Assembly (NCBI GenBank): GCA_010909165.1
Contig: VJWM01000011.1
Span: 434,001-498,000 of the forward strand
Reading direction: 5' to 3'
Origin: Anthoceros angustus
Taxonomy: Eukaryota; Streptophyta; Anthocerotopsida; Anthocerotales; Anthocerotaceae
Length of the DNA: 64,000 bases
The position numbers and the translations under genes were made by a program. Below the pieces are notes generated by a model that saw only the letters and a program-made list of their open reading frames with translations, searched no databases and was not told where the DNA came from. This document shows positions 1 through 13,004 of this stretch, one piece after another. How positions within the stretch are numbered: position 1 is the stretch's first letter; every line of letters starts with the position of its first letter.

Positions 1-3000
1 TCATCTGTGTTCTTGCCACTGTGCTCAAGCTTACAGAATTGGTCTTGCAGGAAGCTACCAGCTACAAGATTGCCGTCAGGCCAGAGCAGCGACGACAGTT
101 TCAAAGGGATCTGGTTGCAGCAGTACCAGATGCCTTTACCGTCCTCACATCATTTCTTAATAATGGGTCTCTCGAATTCCGTGAGAAGGTGCAGTTACAT
201 ACCCCTTGAATGATTGCAATATGGTTGAATCCTTCTAGTTTCTTTATGCAAGCTATGAACGTGACACCTCATAGGATTCTGAGTGACTTTGTTGACTTTC
301 AGGTGATCCGAGCTTTCACAAGCTGGTTGCGTATAAGTTATGGGTGGGTATCTTGGTTCTAATGTATCGCTCTTGTCTTTGGACATTATGTGCGAAAAAG
401 CCTTCTGATGGATGTCTGTGTTCTGATGCCAGGGGGCTTGGTCCAGTGCTGGCCGCACATCCTTTGGTTGCTGCTACACTTTCTGGCCTTGATATGCCGC
501 AGACATTCGATGCATCTGTGGATGGTACGTTGTTCTGTGAGATGATCCTGACCTGAGTGCCTGATAGTGGACTTGTGCAGTTGGGCAAGTCATTCTCACT
601 TCCTCTACAATGTATAGTGACTTTTCTGGCTGTCTTGTGATTGAGGATGCAGTTTTTTCCTGTCAATGAATGTTCTCTAATCCAGTTATGTCCAATGGAG
701 ATATGACCTGTTTCTGACAGAGTTAGTCTTGGACTGAAGTATTCTATACAAATCTTTGATTGGGGTCACTGGTCCTCGTATTTCTTTCTTGGGGTGGGTC
801 TTTGTGGTGATTCTCTTGCTTGACTGGAGACTTGGGATCATCTTTTCTCTGGCCAGGTTTCGGTGGCAGCATGTTATTGGTACAATGTTTTAACCAGGGG
901 TCTCTGATACAGGTGTATGCGAGCTCATCCGTTATACTGTGAGTGGAACTCCTGTGGACTTGGCAGCGCAAATGCCCCTTGTACAAGTCATTGTGCCAAA
1001 AGTAATGGCACTGAGACCACGGTTTGCTGTTGCTCTTAAGGTGGGTTCCCAGGTACACTTCATTCTTCCATGTTCTCCACGATTGGCCGTGACAACATGC
1101 GCTTCCATTGTAGGCGGCTGTTGCTGAACAGGAATCCCGGCAAGGAGAGGATGATATCAGCTCAGAGGAGGTATACTGGTGAAAAACAATGTGGATACTA
1201 CCGCAATTAGCCATCTTGTTGCAGTTCTCTATCACGACCTTTTGGGATGTTCTTGAATGGAAATAATATATGCGTTTCGGCAGGATGAAGAAGTCACAAA
1301 AGGCATGGCGTATCTATTTACAGAGATGGGGGAATCATATGTTGACCTTATTGCAACTGGTATGTGTAGTGTTTAGTGGACAGTTTGATAATTGAAGTCC
1401 CTCATGAGACTTCAGTCTGTTTAATGTATTGTTTTTCTGCATAAACTGTTTCAGGTTCTTCTGAGGCTCTGCTCATTGTTGAAGCTCTGGTGGAAGTGAC
1501 TTCTCATCCAAGCTTCCACATTGCTTCCATCACCTTCAATTTCTGGCACCGGCTTAGTAGGTCCTTGACTAGCAGGTGCAGCTGCTCTCTGTTTGAAATC
1601 TAATAGTGACCTGTCGTGGCTCTTAGAAGGTGATCTGTACTGTCCCTGCTTCATTGAGGAATCTTGACTGTTTGTCCATCCAGAGACACTATTGAAGAAG
1701 GTAAATCAGCCGAAGGGGAGTCAGCAGTTGAAGCGGAGAAGGAGCGGCGGTTGCAAGCCTTCAACTCTACATTTAGGCTGCTTGTATCTCTGGTAAAGAA
1801 ACGGTAGCTGTACTGATCACATTGGATGGTCAAGCTGAGGTAGTAACCTCTGTAGCAGTAACCTGCACAGTAACCTCTGTAGTCTTTGTTGTAGGTGAGC
1901 TTTCGGGTGAGTTACCCCCTTGATTTTGAATCCTGGAGAAAGGATGAACGTAGTGATTTTAAGCAGACCCGCTATGGTGAGTAGGAGGAATGGCACGGGT
2001 TCACATGGTGTTGTGGCACTTGACTTTCTTAATTCTTCGGCATAGGGTTCTTCATGAAGTTGTTTATGTGGATGGTGGCTTGATGAGCGCGACATGGTCA
2101 TGTTGGCCAGTTGGGACAGGCACATTACAACACCTTTGTTAACTATCCATTGCAGACGTGGCTGACATGTTGATGGACGTGTCAAATGTCCTGGGAGGGG
2201 AGACAACCTTACAGTTGCTGGCACAACCACTGTTTCAGGTTAGATCCTCTTATTAGAGGTTTTGACAGGGTTGTATTTTTTAGTGTCAATGTTAAGCAGA
2301 CTTGTAATGACACGAACTGTGTAGGGTGCTGTGGATTTTGACAAAGAGAATTGGAACTGGCGAGCAGTGGAAGCATCATTGTATTGCATTCGTGCCATTG
2401 CAAAAGCAGTACCACCTGTGGAGGAGGCGATCGTGCCAGAAGTATGACCTCTTTCACTGACTCCTGAAATTCTCACCCCAATGTCGTCGTAGAAATAGTG
2501 ATGGAGGTATCTGCTTCCAGGTGATGGCTCTGCTGCCGCGGCTTCCACCTCAACCGCAGCTGCTCTATACGTGTAAGCTTTGACTTGACTTCTGTGGTTG
2601 CCTCGATGTATTGTATTAAGCAGCAAACTTGAAAGGCTAATTCCTGATATTCATTGGCAGCATCATTGACAATTGCAGCGTTTGCTGACTGGCTGGGAGC
2701 CTCCCCTAGTGCCCAATTGTTACTGCCATCTCTGCTTACACTTCTGATAAGCTGCCTCTCTACTCCAGAAGATCCATCAGCGGCTGCTGCCTTGGCATTG
2801 AAGCATGTGTGTGATGGTAATACGGTTCTCTCTCGAGTAAACGGCTCTGCTGTTAATTAGTGGGGTTTCCTTTGAGGTCTAGTCTTTGCTGTCAGGGGTG
2901 GGGGTGGGTTGCTCTGCAGACTGATTCGAATTGTTGAGGTGCGGTCATTAGAGGAGAAGAAGGAAAATTTTGTGTTAAGTTGGTTGAGGGAGGGGTTGTG

Positions 3001-5193
3001 TCTAGGTAGTAGCTCCTTATATGCGTTTGAAATCAGCATGTAGGAAACAACTGGCTGGTTCAATATCTGCTCTTCTTGGAGTCTATCAGCGGATTATGGC
3101 AAAGGACAGCAGTTTCCAGCTGTCATCAGAGGATGAGCTTCAGGTTGTCGAGGGGTTGAGGTGAGTTGAGTTGAGAACCTGTCCCCTTTTCGTGAAACAA
3201 TTTCCTTTCAGCTTCGCTGTTTCACTTCCTGTACTGTAGCTGATAGTTAAACAAATGTGTGGTGTGGCTGCACAGTGATGTCGTGAGTGCACTTCCAATG
3301 CATGAACTACCTCAAGCTCTTGATGCTCTATGTTTCCCCGTCCTTCAACCCCTAGAGGTATATTTCGTGTCATTTGTTGCCTTGGCAATTTGGTCAGCGG
3401 GCACGTGAACTTTTTAGTTCTGATCATGCAGCTGTCTCGCTCCTGATATCAGCAAGTGGTTACGGCTGCACAAACATTAGGATCTTCGGTGCAATTCACT
3501 TCCAGTCAATACACTGTCCCTATCGACAGGCTCGCCAACATCTTCAGGTGGGTGTTTTTCTGAATTCGTGGGTGTCTCAGGGCATTCTGTTGCCTTCACA
3601 ACCATCAACTGTGGCTTGTCTGCCTTCCAGAAATGTGACTGAACCTGAGCCGTTGGCTGGAGCTTTTGTAAAGATGTGGCCTCTTTTCCAAGCTGTTTTC
3701 AACCAGTTAAGATATTCCCCCTGTATATTCCCGTTCTCCGTTGTACAAGCTCGCTGGTAGTCGGAGAGGGAGTATGTAATTAACGAACTCATTATTTTGG
3801 CAGGAGAGCTGCTGATATGAGAACCATGGAAAGACTATGCCGGTGTTGCAAATATGCAGTAAGTGCTGTCATCCCTAATTTGTAGAACGTTGACTAGCAA
3901 GGGTTGTGTACAGGCTGAACAGTAGTTTGATTCAAAACAAATGAATCTGGTCGCAGATACGTAGTTGTGGCAGGGCATTAGCGACTGCTATCGGCCCACT
4001 TCTCGGGGAGATTCAAGAAAGATTCAAGCAGAACCAGCATTCATGTTTTCTGTACCTAGCCAGTGAGGTTATCAAGGTGAGAAATGGTGATAACTTGCTT
4101 TCCATGTGCAATAATCGTCTCCTTTGAAGATACCCTGCTGACGCTGCAATGTATCTCTGCAAGGTGTTTGGCAATGATGCATCGTGCTCAGGATACTTGG
4201 GAGCACTAATTTCTAGTTTATTTGGACAAGCTGTCAGTCTTCTTGGGAGTATCGAGGTAGACCACTCTTGTAAATCTTGTCAAGCTGGCGGATGCTTGGG
4301 TTCCTGACGAGTTTGCGAATATTGACACTCAAATGTGGCTGGCTCAACAGGAATTCACTTCACGTCCAGATGTGGCGGATGATTGTTTCTTGCTTGCATC
4401 AAGATGCTTGCGGTATTGCCCTCATCTGATGATTCAGACCATCACAATTCCAATCCTGTTCGATTGCGCGATGACGGGAATCACTTTGCAGCACAGGTGA
4501 GGAGGAAACAATTGAATTCAATGTCTGACCCAGGTTGACAAGTCTGGGAGTTGTCATGCACAGAGAAAATGGGTTGTGCTTAACGGTCGCCACCTGTGCC
4601 TGTGCATATCTTACGCAGGGAAGCTTCCCGGTCAATCTTAAACTTCCTGCAGGAAGTATTCGAACTCCCGAAGTCGTCAGCAGGCAAACAATTCCGCACA
4701 GCCATCGATTCAGCTGTGCTGCCGCGTGGTGCAACCTTGACCAGATTGCTCATCGCAGCCCTGGCAGGTGCCCTCCCGGAGTCGCGCTTGGCGGAGGTTA
4801 GCTTCTCAATCAAATGTACTTGCCTGAGTGTGAAGAAGGTAGGGGCTGAAGTGCAAACAAAACTGACATGCCGTCTGTTGCGCTGCTCCTTTTTCCCAAC
4901 AGGTGATATACACTCTGATGTCACTGGCCCGCCTAGGCGGTCCAGTGACCGTCCAGTGGGCACAGGATGCCATAGCCTTGGTCCCTCCCTCCGTGGTTTC
5001 GGAGAAAGAGCGGTACAGCTTCCTGCAGGCTGTCTCGGCCGCGTGTGCAGGAACGGAGTCACCCACCATCAAGAACTCCATCGAGGAGCTGGCCGACGTG
5101 TGCCGTCGGAACAAACGGGTTCTGGAGACCGCACAGCTTGCATTACAGCCCTTGCGCCTATCCTTGACCCCAGCTGTGGAGATGGCGGCCTAA
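1..5193 (+). CDS. MOS14: Transportin-SR / MOS14-type importin-beta (3' part of gene, about 22 exons)
   Basis: The product is an importin-beta family nuclear import receptor; plant MOS14 (animal TNPO3, importin-13 relatives) carries SR splicing factors into the nucleus. The 5' end lies outside the window. Exon-like blocks in one collinear series translate to conserved segments: about 3-200, 303-345, 425-530, 912-1041, 1113-1169, 1284-1360, 1455-1552, 1683-1800, 1895-1979, 2152-2236, 2325-2444, 2655-2816, 3062-3160, 3277-3357, 3452-3547, 3630-3709, 3803-3858, 3957-4075, 4161-4257, 4286-4495, 4610-4796 and 4903-5193 (TAA). Together they give about 860 codons, nearly the whole family length of 950-1000. 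Recognisable segments include AAHPLVAATL, ELIRYT, YPLDFESWRKDE, WNWRAVEASLYCIRAIAK and YTLMSLARLGGPVTVQWA near the C-terminus. Blocks are flanked by GT and AG dinucleotides, frames are clean, and the arrangement is all-alpha HEAT repeats. Block edges are approximate. It converges on the WDL gene. Confidence 0.85.
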
Positions 5194-5553
5194 CAGACTT
5201 GTGGTGGGCCATTTATATTGGGACGACGAAATTTCTTGCACCGACACTTGAGCACGTCTGGATGGCCATGGCGCGGGGAGGCTGCCCCTCCCCGATTGCA
5301 CTTAGCACTCCATTCGTGGCTTGGTTTCTCACCTTCTCGCAGAGGCAGATGGGTCTGTCGTCTCATTGAATTTATTCGGTATTAGGTCTTGTTGGCAGCA
5401 AGGGTTGTGTGCGTCAAGCCCAAGGGCTCGTGGAGTGCAACAAAACTTAACGCCGTGACATACAACAGATACCTAGCTAACTTAACTCGACTTAGCTTAT
5501 ACCGTAACTATCCTATGTCTTGATGTATGTGATGTAGTCTGTGTATCGTGTAT
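5194..5553. other. Short intergenic stretch between convergent genes
   Basis: The 360 bp between the MOS14 stop and the WDL stop should hold both 3' untranslated regions. No ORF, repeat or RNA gene is visible. No clear AATAAA signal could be assigned to either gene. Confidence 0.5.
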
Positions 5554-8500
5554 CTATGTTGTGGAAGTCCTGACGGGCCTGAGCTTGAAGCCGCCTTGGG
5601 CAGTGTGATTTGCATCTTCCCTTCCCTTCTCCTGCTTCTGCTTCTGCTTCCTGTCCTGGCGGGCAGGCCGAGAAGCTCCCAGAATGCTCTCGATCTCGTC
5701 GTGCAAGGCGTCGGTTGCATGGGCGCTGTGGTCCAGCCAGTGCTCGTCACTGCTGGCTTCGGTGATGAGCGCAATCCTGGTCGCCCGCGCAGCCTTTGCA
5801 GCCCCAAGCGGATCCGTGGGCGCCTTGGTATGGGCACTGGCATTGGGCTTGGGATTCTGCTCTTCCTCGTATTCCTCTTCCTCGTCCTCTTCCTCTTCCT
5901 CTTCCTCTTCCTCTTCCTCAGAAGCTGGTGCAGCAATGGCATTACTATTCTGGTCTAGGCCGAGGTTGAGCTCCAAGTGGGCGGCGATGTCCTTGGCTTC
6001 ATCGGAATTGGAAGCGATGGGGACCTCCAGATGATCCAAATCAGACTTGGAATTATGCGGGGCAGGATCCTTGGAGTGCTGCGTGTCGTTCTCGGAGATG
6101 TCGCCGCCGGAGTTGTTGTGGCTGTGAAGCTTGAGGCTGTTGCGGCGGCCGAGCTTGGGCGAGCGGGCGCGCGTGGGCGGGATCTTCTTGATCTCGGCCT
6201 TGGGCGGCGCGGTCTCGTGGTAGAAGCTGGGCAAGGGGGTGGCCTTGAAGTTGAGGCGGCGCCGGAGCCCTGATCTCCGCCTCCACCTCCTCCCTGGCCT
6301 TGGCCTGCATCTGGTGCTTCTCCCGCTCCATGGCGTGCAGCCGCTCCTCCAGCTTCCGGTAGTACTCCCGCCGCTTCTCCGCCCGCTCCTCCACCTTGAA
6401 GCTCACGTTCACCGCCTCCGTCACCGGCTGCCCCGACGGCTTCCGCTTGCTGCTCGCCATGGCCATGGCCATGTGGTGCGTCCTGGGCGCCACCATCACC
6501 GTCCCCGTCCCCGTCCCCTCCTGATCCTCCGCCTCCATCACCGGTACCTCCTTCCCGCCCCTCGAGCTCCCATGGCCGCCCATGGCCACCACCTTCCCCT
6601 CCCGCCTCCGGGGCGTGTCCTGACCCGGGCCCCCATCGAGAGCAGCAAGAATACCAGGCCGAGGGTGGGACATCCCAACTCCACCCTCGGCTGGCGGATG
6701 CGGACGCCGATACGGAAGCTCTGGGCGTCGCCGTCGTCCCGGAGACGGGATGATGCAAGCCGGTGGAGCTGGAGCGGGAATGCCACATCCCGCGGGGCGT
6801 GGAAGGATCGATGCCCGCGACGTCGTCGGCGCTGGAGCGTCTCTTGTGGGTTGCCTCGATGGCGCCGGGCTTGAGGCCAGGTCTGGCCATGGGCGGCGCC
6901 GATGGCCTGCCCACCGGCTGCAACGCCTTCCCGCTGGAAGCTGCCGTGCTGCTCAGGAAGAGAGGCTCCTTTCTGGAGCTCCTGGCCTTGCCGTGGGGAG
7001 CTCCTCCGTCTTCCTCCGAGGTGGTGCCGGGATCGACATCCGCCGCCGGCGGCTTGGAAGGATTCCCGTTCCCCAGCCGCCGGTGCGCCTCGTACTCCTG
7101 CGCCAGCTGCCGCAGCTCGTTCAGCTGCTTGGCGGCCCGGGACTGGCCAGAGACAGAGCCCGAGCCGTACAGCCCGTGCTTGCTCGCATTCGCATTCGCG
7201 AGCTCCTCCTCCTGGGCGCTGGACATGCCGTCCGATTCCGTGGAGAAGCGCCCGTTCTCGGCCTGATCCTGCACCAGCTTCGCGGAACGTTCCCGTTCCG
7301 CCCGCGCCGTCGGGCCAGCTCGCTTCCCGCTGCCAGCGCTCTCGGAAGAGGAGAAGCTGGAGCGCCTGGCGGCGGCGCGGTCTCGTGGTAGAAGCTGGGC
7401 AAGGGGTGGCCTTGAAGTTGAGGCGGCGCCGGAGCCCTGATCTCCGCCTCCACCTCCTCCCTGGCCTTGGCCTGCATCTGGTGCTTCTCGCTCCATGGCG
7501 TGCAGCCGCTCCTCCAGCTTCCGGTAGTACTCCCGCCGCTTCTCCGCCCGCTCCTCCACCTTGAAGCTCACGTTCACCGCCTCCGTCACCGGCTGCCCCG
7601 ACGGCTTCCGCTTGCTGCTCGCCATGGCCATGGCCATGTGGTGCGTCCTGGGCGCCACCATCACCGTCCCTGTCCCTGTCCCTCCTCCTGATCCTCCGCC
7701 TCCATCACCGGTACCTCCTTCCCGCCTCGAGCTCCCATGGCCGCCCATGGCCACCACCTTCCCCTCCCGCCTCCGGGGCGTGTCCTGACCCGGGCCCCCA
7801 TCGAGAGCAGCAAGAATACCAGGCCGAGGGTGGGACATCCCAACTCCCACCCTCGGGCTGGCGGATGCGGACGCCGATACGGAAGCTCTGGGCGTCGCCG
7901 TCGTCCCGGAGACGGGATGATGCAAGCCGGTGGAGCTGGAGCGGGAATGCCACATCCCGCGGGGCGTGGAAGGATCGATGCCCGCGACGTCGTCGGCGCT
8001 GGAGCGTCTCTTGTGGGTTGCCTCGATGGCGCCGGGCTTGAGGCCAGGTCTGGCCATGGGCGGCGCCGATGGCCTGCCCACCGGCTGCAACGCCTTCCCG
8101 CTGGAAGCTGCCGTGCTGCTCAGGAAGAGGCTCCTTTCTGGAGCTCCTGGCCTTGCCGTGGGAGCTCCTCCGTCTTCCTCCGAGGTGGTGCCGGGATCGA
8201 CATCCGCCGCCGGCGGCTTGAAGGATTCCCGTTCCCCAGCCGCCGGTGCGCCTCGTACTCCTGCGCCAGCTGCCGCAGCTCGTTCAGCTGCTTGGCGGCC
8301 CGGGACTGGCCAGAGACAGAGCCCGAGCCGTACAGCCCGTGCTTGCTCGCATTCGCATTCGCATTCGCGAGCTCCTCCTGGGCGCTGGACATGCCGTCCG
8401 ATTCCGTGGAGAAGCGCCCGTTCTCGGCCTGATCCTGCACCAGCTTCGCGGAACGTTCCCGTTCCGCCCGCGCCGTCGGGCCAGCTCGCTTCCCGCTGCC

Positions 8501-9235
8501 AGCGCTCTCGGAAGAGGAGAAGCTGGAGCGCCTGGCGGCGGCGCGGGGTGTGGCCGCCTCGGCCCTGCTGCCCATGGGGTCCTTGTCCTTGGGGACTGGG
8601 TCGGACCCACTCCCGCTCCCGCCCTCGGAATCCGAGCCCTCGGAGGCGGATCTCGACGACGAGCTCCGGGAGAGGTAGCGCTCGAACGAGTCCGGATGTG
8701 CTGGCTCGGGGACCTGAGATTTGTGGGTTCCGGTTCCGGCTGCAGTGCCTGGAGCTGGAGCTGCAGCTGCAGCTAGCTTAGCAACGTGTGGAACGGGAGC
8801 GTGAACGTGAACGTGATGACGATGCTCAGGATCGGATCCGTCCGACTCGAAGGAGCTGGTGCGCCGGGCCCCGGATTCCGACTCCCGCTCCGAGGACAGA
8901 TCCGGGGAGTGCAGGAACGCGGCGGCCTGGAGGAGGGAGACCCTGTCGCCGTCCTCGCCGTCCTTGTCGACGTGCACCTGCAGCTGCGCAGAGTGAGGAT
9001 CCTGCAAGCTGCTTGCGATTGCCCCAGGCAGCTGCTGTTTCAACACCTCGTAGGTGGACAAGCGGATGGGTCCTATTCTGTTCTCGACCACGATGATCTT
9101 GCCGGGCTCGTGCTCGTCAGCGTCCAGGCTGTCGGCTCCGCACAGATCCAACCATGGCTTGCTCAGCATGCAGCCCAGCACCACCAGGATTCCTGATACG
9201 CCCTCAGCAGCACCAGCCAGCTGAGTACCAAACAT
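5554..9235 (-). CDS. WVD2/WDL-like TPX2-domain microtubule protein, disrupted by internal tandem duplication
   Basis: WVD2/WDL proteins bind and bundle cortical microtubules through a TPX2 C-terminal domain. The conserved core reads on the minus strand: [20 protein letters not shown], then [20 protein letters not shown], then [20 protein letters not shown] and [12 protein letters not shown]. The tail is low complexity with a run of glutamates (about 5875-5920) and stops at 5554. The N-terminal part (8120-9235) starts with [15 protein letters not shown] and is Ser/Arg/Glu-rich. The middle exists twice (see the 6213-8546 repeat), and each copy has small frame-breaking indels. For example, 2 bp appear to be missing just before the family [17 protein letters not shown] segment in both copies, so this motif reads out of frame. 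As written it cannot give one full-length product. Introns inside the N-terminal part are possible. The family call is firm; exon structure is not. Confidence 0.75.
6213..8546. repeat. Tandem duplication of about 1.17 kb inside the WDL gene
   Basis: Unit 1 (6213-7380, 1168 bp) is followed directly by unit 2 (7381-8546, about 1166 bp). They are nearly identical and differ mainly by 1-6 base indels in G/C runs and short repeats, for example GGGGG against GGGG near 6233/7402 and an extra CATTCG near 8355. The joint between units lies at the 10-bp word GGCGGCGCGG, present at both parental ends (about 6203-6212 and 8537-8546). Confidence 0.95.
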
Positions 9236-9326
9236 CTAACCGCGCCCGAGGGGGATATCGATCTCGATCTCGAGCTGAGTACCAAACATCTAACCGCGCC
9301 CGAGGGGGATATCGATCTCGAGCTCG
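9219..9326. repeat. 54-bp tandem repeat at the WDL start
   Basis: Two near-perfect copies begin AGCTGAGTACCAAACATC at 9219 and 9273. Each contains the minus-strand ATG (CAT) context of the WDL first ORF, so the start region is duplicated and two candidate start codons exist. Confidence 0.9.
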
Positions 9327-9884
9327 ACGCTGCTGCTGCTGCTGCTCCTCCCTACGTGTACGCCTGCGGATGCTGGCTGGAGTGAATCATGCATGGATGA
9401 TGCAGCTCCCGCCCGGCAACTCCTGCTCGATCGTCCACTGGTGGAAGTGCCGATGCCGATGCCGATGCCGATATCGATTGCACCATCGATCTGGGAAGGC
9501 GTATGGCAGCAGCAGGGCTCCCAGACTCGAGTCCTCAGATTGTGAGGACGGCTTCGGAGCAGCCTCAGGCTATGATGTCCAGGGGCCAGGGGGCCAGGGG
9601 ACCAGGGGGGCGTGGGCGGGCGTGGGCGCGAGATGCACACATGGCGGGGCCGCCTCATGTCATGCATTGCACGTCACCCCCACTTCCTTTCTCACACTAC
9701 CACTTACCCCTTTACAAACTTCACATCAAAAAACTCTTCTTTTTAATCGAATTCAACAGCATTCCAAGCATGTGCAAGCAATGGCATATGGGCATACTAC
9801 TACCTATGTGGGTATATAAGTATAATTATTTTAAAAATAAAATATAATTAAACTTTAAAAGTTGATTTTTGTTGTCTGGCAGGC
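9327..9884. other. Upstream region of WDL gene; no gene seen
   Basis: The region contains short microsatellites, a CTG run (about 9330-9346) and TGCCGA repeated four times (about 9448-9475), then GC-rich DNA grading into AT-rich DNA after 9700. It probably includes the WDL promoter and 5' UTR on the minus strand. ORFs here are low-complexity and unconvincing. Confidence 0.5.
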
Positions 9885-11625
9885 CTTATCCCTTTGTTCG
9901 TTTTTTCTATGGGTCCCCCTACAATCTACTATCAATAAGGCCCTGCGGTAGAGGGGGTTTCTATGCTGGACTCAGCAACGGGCACAAGGTAGAGTGACCC
10001 TTTAAGGAAGGCGCTCTTTGCTATGGCGCATTTCAGGGCATTGTCCCTGAGTGCCTCTATGGTATAGGAATGTATGTATCCGTCAGTGGATAATGATTCT
10101 CATATCCTAGGGCCTGGGGACAAGGTTAAGGAGGCCTTTGAAATCTTCTCTTTGGAGCTCTTCCGGCTTGTCTTGAAGGTCAAGATCATAAAATACAAGG
10201 TCTGATCTCCTTCGGGTGCTCCGCCTCCTCTTCAGTATCCAGAGGGGGATATAGTATCTGCGCAGGGGCTTCGGGTTTTTGGTGTCCGATGGGGCCCCCG
10301 GCTTTCATATAGGAGTACGTGGATGCGGTGCTGAGGGAGGATTTGGCGCACATTGAAGAGTTGTCTCAGTTGGGGGACCCGCAGGTAGCATTTGGGATCC
10401 TCTCTTTCTGCTTTGCGCGTCGGCTAGGGTATCTTCTACGTACAATTGCTCCTTCCCCGACTTTCTTGTCTTGCCTGGGAGCCTTCGATAGGCGGATTTC
10501 GCAGGCTTTGGGCGACATCATTGGCCTGGGCACTTTGGAGTGCGCCCCTGGGGATCTGGCCAAGCAGCAGGCTTCCCTTCTTATCGCTTTTGGGAGCACT
10601 GGTGTTCTTGCCACAGAGGTCTCTGTGTCAGCGGCTTTTTTACATAGCTCGACCCTCTCTGCCCCCATCTTGGCCTCCCGATTCTTAATTCGGGACTCGC
10701 GCACTTTGGAGGTGTTCGTCTCGGGGGTTGAGAAAGGGGTTTTTCCCCTGCAAGCATCCTAAAGGGCGGCAAGGGGATCTCTATTTTCTGAGGCTAGGGC
10801 CGCCATGGCTCTTTTCTCCTCCCTCCCCGAGGTTGGGATGCGGGGGCTTCAAGAGTCACTCCTGGAGAAGCATTATGGCATGGGCAGGCATAGCTAGGCC
10901 TTCTTCGGGATTCCTCCATTCCCAGGCCCACCAGTGCTCGGATTTGCTCTTGCTTGCAGAAGAGAGCAGCTTCTTGGCTTCTGGCTCGTCCCAATATCCA
11001 AGTGGTCCGCATTGTACCAGCAACCTTTTCTACTGCAATGCGTTTTGGCTTGGGTCTGGTCCAACCTTTGGCCTATTCTCTCTCACTACAGGGCTTCCTC
11101 GATGACCACAGGGCCCATCGGCCCTTGTCTGTGGCGGGCGTAAATCTCGTGATGATGCCATCCGAGACGTCATGTTCTCGGTGGCCAAGGAGGGCGGCTT
11201 TTTGCCCTATAGGGAGCATCCCTACACCTTGCTCAATGGTGTGTCTCTCAAGGCTGACCTTTTCTTGACCCGGGGGGACCAGGTTTTTGTCGCTGATGTG
11301 CGTGGTTGTAACAGAGCCTACCCGGGACAGTGTAGACTTGTGAGCACGTTATCCTCAACCCCTCGTGTTGGGCGGCAGAAGGCTGCGCTATGGCCAAGGT
11401 CCATAAGTACTCTCCTATGCGGAACGACCACACTTTTATCCCCCTTATCATCGAGACTCATGGGGCCATGGGTTGGGACTTCTCGAAGTTCCTCAACGCC
11501 AGTTCTAAGGCTTACCACGATGGCAAGAATGGGGTTGGTCTCCCCTTTTCTTATATTGTGTTTTTCTTCAGGCAACGGGTGTCCATTATGATTTCCCCGA
11601 TGAGACCCTGTTTACAGTAAATGTC
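9885..11625 (+). mobile_element. Decayed retroelement, RT C-terminal and downstream part
   Basis: Translation in shifting frames gives the same protein family as the element at 58.05-60.56 kb. Visible parts are an RT active-site block reading DNDSHILGPG (about 10090), where the better copy reads ADDSRILGPG; a block with HIEELSQLGDPQVAFGILSF and CFARRLGYLLRTIAPSP (10319-10762); and a terminal part with REHPYTLLNGVSLKADL (about 11215-11270) and VHKYSPMRNDHTFIPL (about 11398-11450). Stops and frameshifts break it. The acidic catalytic residue change to Asn and the missing N-terminal half argue that it is dead. I infer a non-LTR-like RT; no LTRs or integrase are seen. Confidence 0.7.
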
Positions 11626-11830
11626 GAGGATTACAAGGCAAAACCCAATTCAAAGAGCAATTTTTGCATCTTTACAAAGTATGACTAAGGTACAGCGCGA
11701 AGATCTGCACAAGAGGGGATAGGCATGTAGCCATATGCCAAGTTTAAAATGGAAGACCTAATTAATGGCTAATTGCTAATAAGCACAAAAACCTAGATAA
11801 GATCCATAACCAACGACGAATAGAATGAAT

Positions 11831-12160
11831 GGTCGAGAGCAGGGGATCCACCCATGACAACACCTCTTATTCTGCCAAATCAAGGCAGCAAACCATGGTC
11901 GAGGGTAGGGGATCCAACCAGGACAACATCTCTTATTCCACCAAATCAAGGCAACAATGGATCGTCGAGAGCAAGGCATTCGAATACCCACGACCACACC
12001 TCTTATTTTGCCAGATCAAGGTAGCAAACCATAGTCGAGTTCAGGGGGCCACCCACGATCACACCTCTTATTCTGCCAAATCAAGGCAACAAAACCATGG
12101 TCGAGGGCATAGTGTCCACCTAGGACCACGCCTCTTATTCCCCCAAATCAATGCAGCAAT
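11831..12160. repeat. Minisatellite, five units of about 65 bp
   Basis: Five diverged units start near 11831, 11896, 11962, 12032 and 12098. Each has GTCGAG, a variable middle, CCTCTTATTC and CCAAATCAAGGCAGCAA. Divergence between units indicates an old array. Plus-strand ORFs here simply read through the repeat. Confidence 0.85.
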
Positions 12161-12930
12161 CCAGCAAATATTTGAATCGACCGACATGGGAGGGTACCAT
12201 AGACCCGTTGCGAGCTCCCAAGAAGCTTAAAGAGCTCTTGCAACCACTGCCACGAGCTTAGCTGAGACGAGATGGGAGCCAACATGCGTCGGAAGTCCAT
12301 TAACGCCTCTTATTGCAAGGACTTCCAACGCTTGAGCACAACTCTCTGCAACATACCAACATAAAAAAACTCATCGAGAGCCAGTTAAGCACATCCAAGG
12401 GCTAATAAAACTCTTCAAATCATACTTGAAATTCTCGTGATCCACTTAAAAAATATGGTTTTCTAAATTTCATCACCCACTTTAATAATCTTCATTTGAC
12501 ATGGCGCCATACCAGTTCCACACATTCGTCCAAACTAGTGAGGTATAGAATGTGCATAAGCTGCTTTACTCCCCACCTACCATTAAGATATTGCATTTTT
12601 GCCTTGGGATCATATGGAGGACTTTGTGAAAGGGTGAATTGAAATGAATCATAAATCTACAAATCGTATGAAAATATTAGTTGCGTCTAGGGGACCGAGA
12701 CAATTGTGATGCCCTCCACATTCGAGAATATATTTACAAGCTTATATCGTTGGTCGGGTGTGCACTAATGTGATAGCAAATGCCTTGTGATATCTAAGTT
12801 TTGCTATTATTTCGATAATAGTACGTATATATTATACAACATATATATATATATTGTATACTATATATCTAGTATATATATATATATATATTATTATTGT
12901 TGAAGAGTTAAAGAAACGCGAAATTAGAGT
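12161..12930. other. Gene-free AT-rich stretch with AT microsatellite
   Basis: No coding signal is visible. An (AT)n tract runs from about 12838 to 12895, ending shortly before the CACTA element. Confidence 0.6.
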
Positions 12931-13004
12931 CACTACTAGAGAAACAAGCACTTTACTACCCCTTCAAAACTAGAGAGGGGGGGTTTTTAGACGTCTGTTT
13001 GTTT

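Noticed and set aside
4596-5369. 257-codon ORF as a separate gene
   Set aside because: It reads across a MOS14 intron (about 4797-4902) and then in the wrong frame over the last MOS14 exon; only its first 67 codons are real MOS14 coding sequence.
5955-8090. 711-codon minus-strand ORF as one full WDL protein
   Set aside because: It arises by reading through the tandem duplication and small frameshifts; the TPX2 segment appears twice and parts are out of frame.
11831-12160. Regular repeat spacing resembling a CRISPR array
   Set aside because: Units are about 65 bp, all parts are repeated and diverged, there are no unique spacers and no cas genes, and the DNA is eukaryotic.
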